Source of the DNA: JALEFZ01 sp039820545
GTDB taxonomy: Bacteria; Bacteroidota; Bacteroidia; J057
Reading direction: 5' to 3'
Length of the DNA stretch: 64,000 nt
NCBI GenBank assembly: GCA_039820545.1
Contig: JBCBPW010000006.1
Span: 98,560 to 162,559, forward strand
Positions 62,201-64,000 of the stretch are shown here, one piece after another. Every line of letters begins with the position of its first letter. The stretch's first letter is position 1. The notes beneath the pieces were generated by a model, which did not search any database, was not told where the DNA came from, and saw nothing but the letters and a program-made list of their open reading frames with translations. Both the position numbers and the translations under genes were made by a program.

Positions 62201-62903
62201 CCTAGAAGAACTATGGACGAACCTGTTTAAGGCTAGTCAGCGTATGCCCCAGCAAGCTCTAAGAGGGTTGATCCATGAGTTGTTCCAGTCATGGGCGAAG
62301 CGTCAACCTCAGGTTGTAAAAGTTCAACTCCATGAGGAAGAAAAAACGATTCCTCAAAGCAAAACGGTACTAATTGAAGAGACGATGGAGGAAGAAAAAA
62401 AGGATAGTCTACTTATTGAAAATGCGGGTCTAGTTCTTTTGACGCCTTATGTCAAACTCTTGATGGAAAGGCTAGATCTTGTCAAAAGTGGACGCTTTAT
62501 CGATACTGAAGCCGCTATTCGAGGAGTCTTCATGTTGCAGTTTGCTGCTACAGGAGAAGCTCGTGGACCCGAATACCTACTGGCACTCAACAAACTGATC
62601 TGTAACCTCCCCTTCTCTACTCCCCTACCCGAAGAAGTAGACATCAAGCCAGAGGAGGAAGCGTTGATCGAAGGACTCCTTGGCTCAATCAATCAATCAT
62701 GGGCTCCCCTCAGGAATTCATCTATCATAGCTTTGAGAGAAACCTTTCTCCAACGAGAAGGGCTGATCCTCTTTGAAGAGGAAAAAACAATTATCAAGGT
62801 GCAGCGAAAAGGAGCACTCGATATTTTGCTAGAAAGCCTTCCCTGGGGCATCTCTATGATCAATTTACCTTGGAGAGAAGAAATCCTTTACGTAGAATGG
62901 TAA
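59211..62903 (+). CDS. eCIS tape measure protein (Afp14/Pvc14-like)
   Basis: The 1230-residue protein begins MPHHVIQRQTFDTLLDEGLD, with VDIQRILRQVLDTYFPADHR and IDKLELDLGFLSYDNFEHEL. This is the N-terminal signature of contractile-injection-system tape measure proteins, which set tube length. A long helical body follows with an internal duplication: two homologous segments of about 100 residues (around 187-285 and 557-655). Both contain 'APFIE', then 'L.WE.IL..L...RG..FN..SF...L.QLA...N.DY'. An acidic-basic linker near 1040 (KVQLHEEEKTIPQSK) and a folded C-terminal domain (LVLLTPYVKLLMERLDLVKS ... PEYLLALNKLICNLPFSTPL) end the chain. Its stop overlaps the ATPase start by seven bases. Confidence 0.9.
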   Translation: MPHHVIQRQTFDTLLDEGLDHHMHYRKLKQLIEVDIQRILRQVLDTYFPADHRVQIDKLELDLGFLSYDNFEHELPKRLEAELTEALLPYLRPQIFDSHYEAANEGLQKAKALAIFLQSGLFPWWIGNQFKHQRNQHFQATFSASHAASEEIIRQLRQSASSRKRLVHQFDEIATRLTIRKVEPLDAPFIEQYAKDLLTIQLESKIVPVSFSAFKKLRWELILTYLFLERGNVFNNISFVKSTLLQLAGRYNTDYDSLLGFLLQKLHFQRPSHRFRSNFPSILLHLGEEIWGLTEGQAHFFREKDQNLQQVHRLRTKLSSRSAQLSHAEFTWLIGSQQTFEKITLDIPSHLVIRSLSEQLSSSQWMQFLDRIAHWGYGPGFAHFQTIKHIWEQLNEREVPQKLPSLKETYLQEIWTKRIPPQQTQRFTANLLMGLTETHGLPLAAVYKVWTKAENDLDIVASISGEKDLPFILPTKKNSAYDLVRFRRFLVLGPVALRMYRFQLFPLIKRLSRRAKKKTRKILYAEAANLRSRSFVIEALDESELGWIVRLLQPKEAPFIESLSAELQSIHDTQNILPLSSSAFFGLKWEIILQSLIEDRGSRFNQKSFLGHSLKQLASASNLDYTTFVLYLKELTAQLPTTQSQTWVWMEFLQEVIQEVHIPSPSPSASQVVQHIMRHGTYALSFNQIAVEKFILHIKASDIPDIRTVFEEYFQQRSSRKNFIQTLGIQAGLKLLQKVSNHNLQEVVTLFHLLRAQYTQTPWLNLPQGQFEFHLFEVFLLHWKEWHSGTNTLLFLKSMLVHLGASTGISTERAEIAFTRTHQDLSPDIEAFIQKINEQTPNRPVEAATPPELQDLMQMLAGLSRNPMLSPPQIQELISKLQLVLEKDSEALLKLFRANAVPPSWIQILTSYLPSPLQKAFLQPFTHQQGGAVTRFLALMQRDPILELLPSSQRRYFIQVIKEDTFFFALARRGFAFSMRQFIVEHLSRWSQRFGIPLEELWTNLFKASQRMPQQALRGLIHELFQSWAKRQPQVVKVQLHEEEKTIPQSKTVLIEETMEEEKKDSLLIENAGLVLLTPYVKLLMERLDLVKSGRFIDTEAAIRGVFMLQFAATGEARGPEYLLALNKLICNLPFSTPLPEEVDIKPEEEALIEGLLGSINQSWAPLRNSSIIALRETFLQREGLILFEEEKTIIKVQRKGALDILLESLPWGISMINLPWREEILYVEW

Positions 62904-64000
62904 ATCCTACAGTTATGGCATTAAAAAGTTCTTATACCTCCCTTACATCATCTCATCATATCCAGAGTATTGAGCAGGAGTTTTCATGGTTCCAAACGTT
63001 TTTACACCATCGACTTCAACAACATCTGGGAAATGCAACTGATCAGGAAGCACCATCGCTGACGCCCCCAAAGCTACATCATGACCCGACAGCTTATGCA
63101 GAGTTCGTATACACACATAATCTCGATGCTGCTGAACGCCTCATTTTGATGCTGGCACTGGCTCCACACGTCCAGCCTGAGCTTTTGGATCCCTTCTTTA
63201 TCAGTAATCCTGCCTCAGGAAGGGGGTTCACAGAGTATGGTGGCGTACTAGGGCAGAATCATGGGGGCTTTTTACCGACGGGAGAGACAGCCGCCTTTCT
63301 TGTAGGCGGAAATCGCTTGAACCTCCGAATCCGTGCGCTAGAAATCTTGAGCAAGGATCATATGTTTACCCAGAAGCAAGTCCTATGGGTTGAATCCAGC
63401 GCGGAGGATGAGCCTTTGCTCAGCGGGAAATTGGTGATGAATCCAGAATATATCGAATGGTTCACCCGTGCCCAGAGTTATATCCCCCCTTTCAGTGCCC
63501 GCTTCCCCGCAAAACCTATTAGGACATTGCTCACATGGGATGATCTCGTAATCCGAGGGGACCTCCAAGTTCAGTTGGACGAAGTCATCGGCTGGATGCA
63601 ACATGGCGAGACACTCCTGAAGGACTGGCAGCTCGAACGACTAGTCAGACCTGGCTACAGGTGCTTATTTTATGGACCACCAGGAACAGGCAAAACACTT
63701 ACAGCCACCCTCTTGGGACAAACCTTAGGCAAAGAAGTCTACCGAATCGATCTAGCCAAGGTGATTTCTAAATATATTGGAGAGACTGAGAAGAATCTAG
63801 CCAGGGTATTTGATACAGCTGAGAATAAGAATTGGATACTCTTTTTCGATGAAGCAGATGCCTTGTTTAGCAAGCGAACAGAGACACAAAATTCCAACGA
63901 TCGCTCTGCCAACCAACAAGTAGCTTACTTGCTTCAAAGAATCGAAGACTATCGAGGTGTAGCCATCCTAGCGACCAACCTCAAGGAAAATATGGATGAA
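62897..64000 (+). CDS. AAA+ ATPase of the eCIS (Afp15/Pvc15-like), 3' partial
   Basis: The frame starts with ATG at 62897 (MVNPTVMALKSSYTSLTSSH; a second ATG at 62915) and is open to the window edge, giving 368 visible residues. The N-terminal ~200 residues are typical of Afp15/Pvc15 (LDAAERLILMLALAPHVQPELLDPF, TGETAAFLVGG). Walker A is GPPGTGKT at residues 260-267 and Walker B is ILFFDEADAL with D318/E319, followed by QQVAYLLQRIEDYRGVAILATNL (sensor 1). In Afp/PVC systems this ATPase is conserved and thought to help assembly or loading of cargo. It is the last eCIS gene in view; fibre and toxin genes may follow outside the window. Confidence 0.95.
   Translation, partial: MVNPTVMALKSSYTSLTSSHHIQSIEQEFSWFQTFLHHRLQQHLGNATDQEAPSLTPPKLHHDPTAYAEFVYTHNLDAAERLILMLALAPHVQPELLDPFFISNPASGRGFTEYGGVLGQNHGGFLPTGETAAFLVGGNRLNLRIRALEILSKDHMFTQKQVLWVESSAEDEPLLSGKLVMNPEYIEWFTRAQSYIPPFSARFPAKPIRTLLTWDDLVIRGDLQVQLDEVIGWMQHGETLLKDWQLERLVRPGYRCLFYGPPGTGKTLTATLLGQTLGKEVYRIDLAKVISKYIGETEKNLARVFDTAENKNWILFFDEADALFSKRTETQNSNDRSANQQVAYLLQRIEDYRGVAILATNLKENMDE

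Noticed and set aside
43242..64000. Prophage or T6SS reading of the contractile tail genes
   Set aside because: No capsid, portal, terminase, lysis, TssJ, TssL or TssM genes; LysM adaptor, DUF4255, DUF5908 and AAA ATPase are eCIS markers.

Overview
The window is a chromosomal segment of a Bacteroidota bacterium. The evidence is type IX secretion (T9SS) sorting tails on several secreted proteins, promoters of the Bacteroidota kind (TTTG, about 19-21 nt, TAnnTTTG), the near absence of Shine-Dalgarno sequences, an AraC-type hybrid two-component regulator, a xylose isomerase/xylulokinase pair and several lipoproteins. A Saprospiria- or Cytophagales-like marine or environmental lineage would fit, but nothing here fixes the genus.

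Layout. (1) 1-6.6 kb: ordinary genes: the end of a surface protein, a T9SS-exported protein, a YhdH/YhfP-type oxidoreductase, an exported thermolysin-like (M4) metalloprotease and a calcineurin-like phosphatase. (2) 6.8-7.8 kb: tRNA-Leu(CAA) with its promoter, followed by a decayed tyrosine recombinase and short repeats, i.e. the scar of an integrated element. (3) 7.8-27.1 kb, all on the minus strand: a signalling region. An EAD11-like/iSTAND-like protein, a MoxR-type AAA ATPase, a 1750-residue membrane protein ending in a formylglycine-generating-enzyme-like (FGE) domain and a coiled-coil protein form one block. A REC-HK-REC-AraC hybrid regulator, a large LVIVD/S74-chaperone surface protein, a TPR histidine kinase and a caspase-FGE fusion follow. 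MoxR, iSTAND, FGE, EAD and caspase modules are known together from NTP-dependent biological conflict systems. Palindromic repeats of one family lie at three intergenic junctions of the block. (4) 27.4-30.3 kb: xylB-xylA. (5) 30.8-35.4 kb: a membrane-anchored TPR-CHAT protease-like lipoprotein convergent with an ECF sigma/anti-sigma-like operon. (6) 35.4-40.1 kb: small secreted and outer-membrane proteins and a tandem duplication that left a truncated paralogue.

(7) 40.3-64 kb: an extracellular contractile injection system (eCIS; Afp/PVC/MAC-like). The plus-strand operon reads: Pvc16-like cap protein (DUF4255), an unrecognised protein, sheath, two tube proteins, a DUF5908 mini-protein, LysM/CIS-tube adaptor, VgrG-like spike, PAAR tip, gp25, two baseplate-J-like proteins with a small unknown between them, tape measure and an AAA ATPase cut by the window end. 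There are no capsid, portal or terminase genes and no T6SS membrane-complex genes, so this is neither a prophage nor a T6SS. Two large helical proteins are transcribed divergently from the operon across a 650-bp AT-rich region with a near-ideal promoter. They are the best candidates in view for eCIS cargo or accessory factors.

The most promising leads are the two helical proteins beside the eCIS, the unassigned 403-residue eCIS protein, and the MoxR/FGE/iSTAND block together with the two caspase-fold proteins (C14-like and CHAT).
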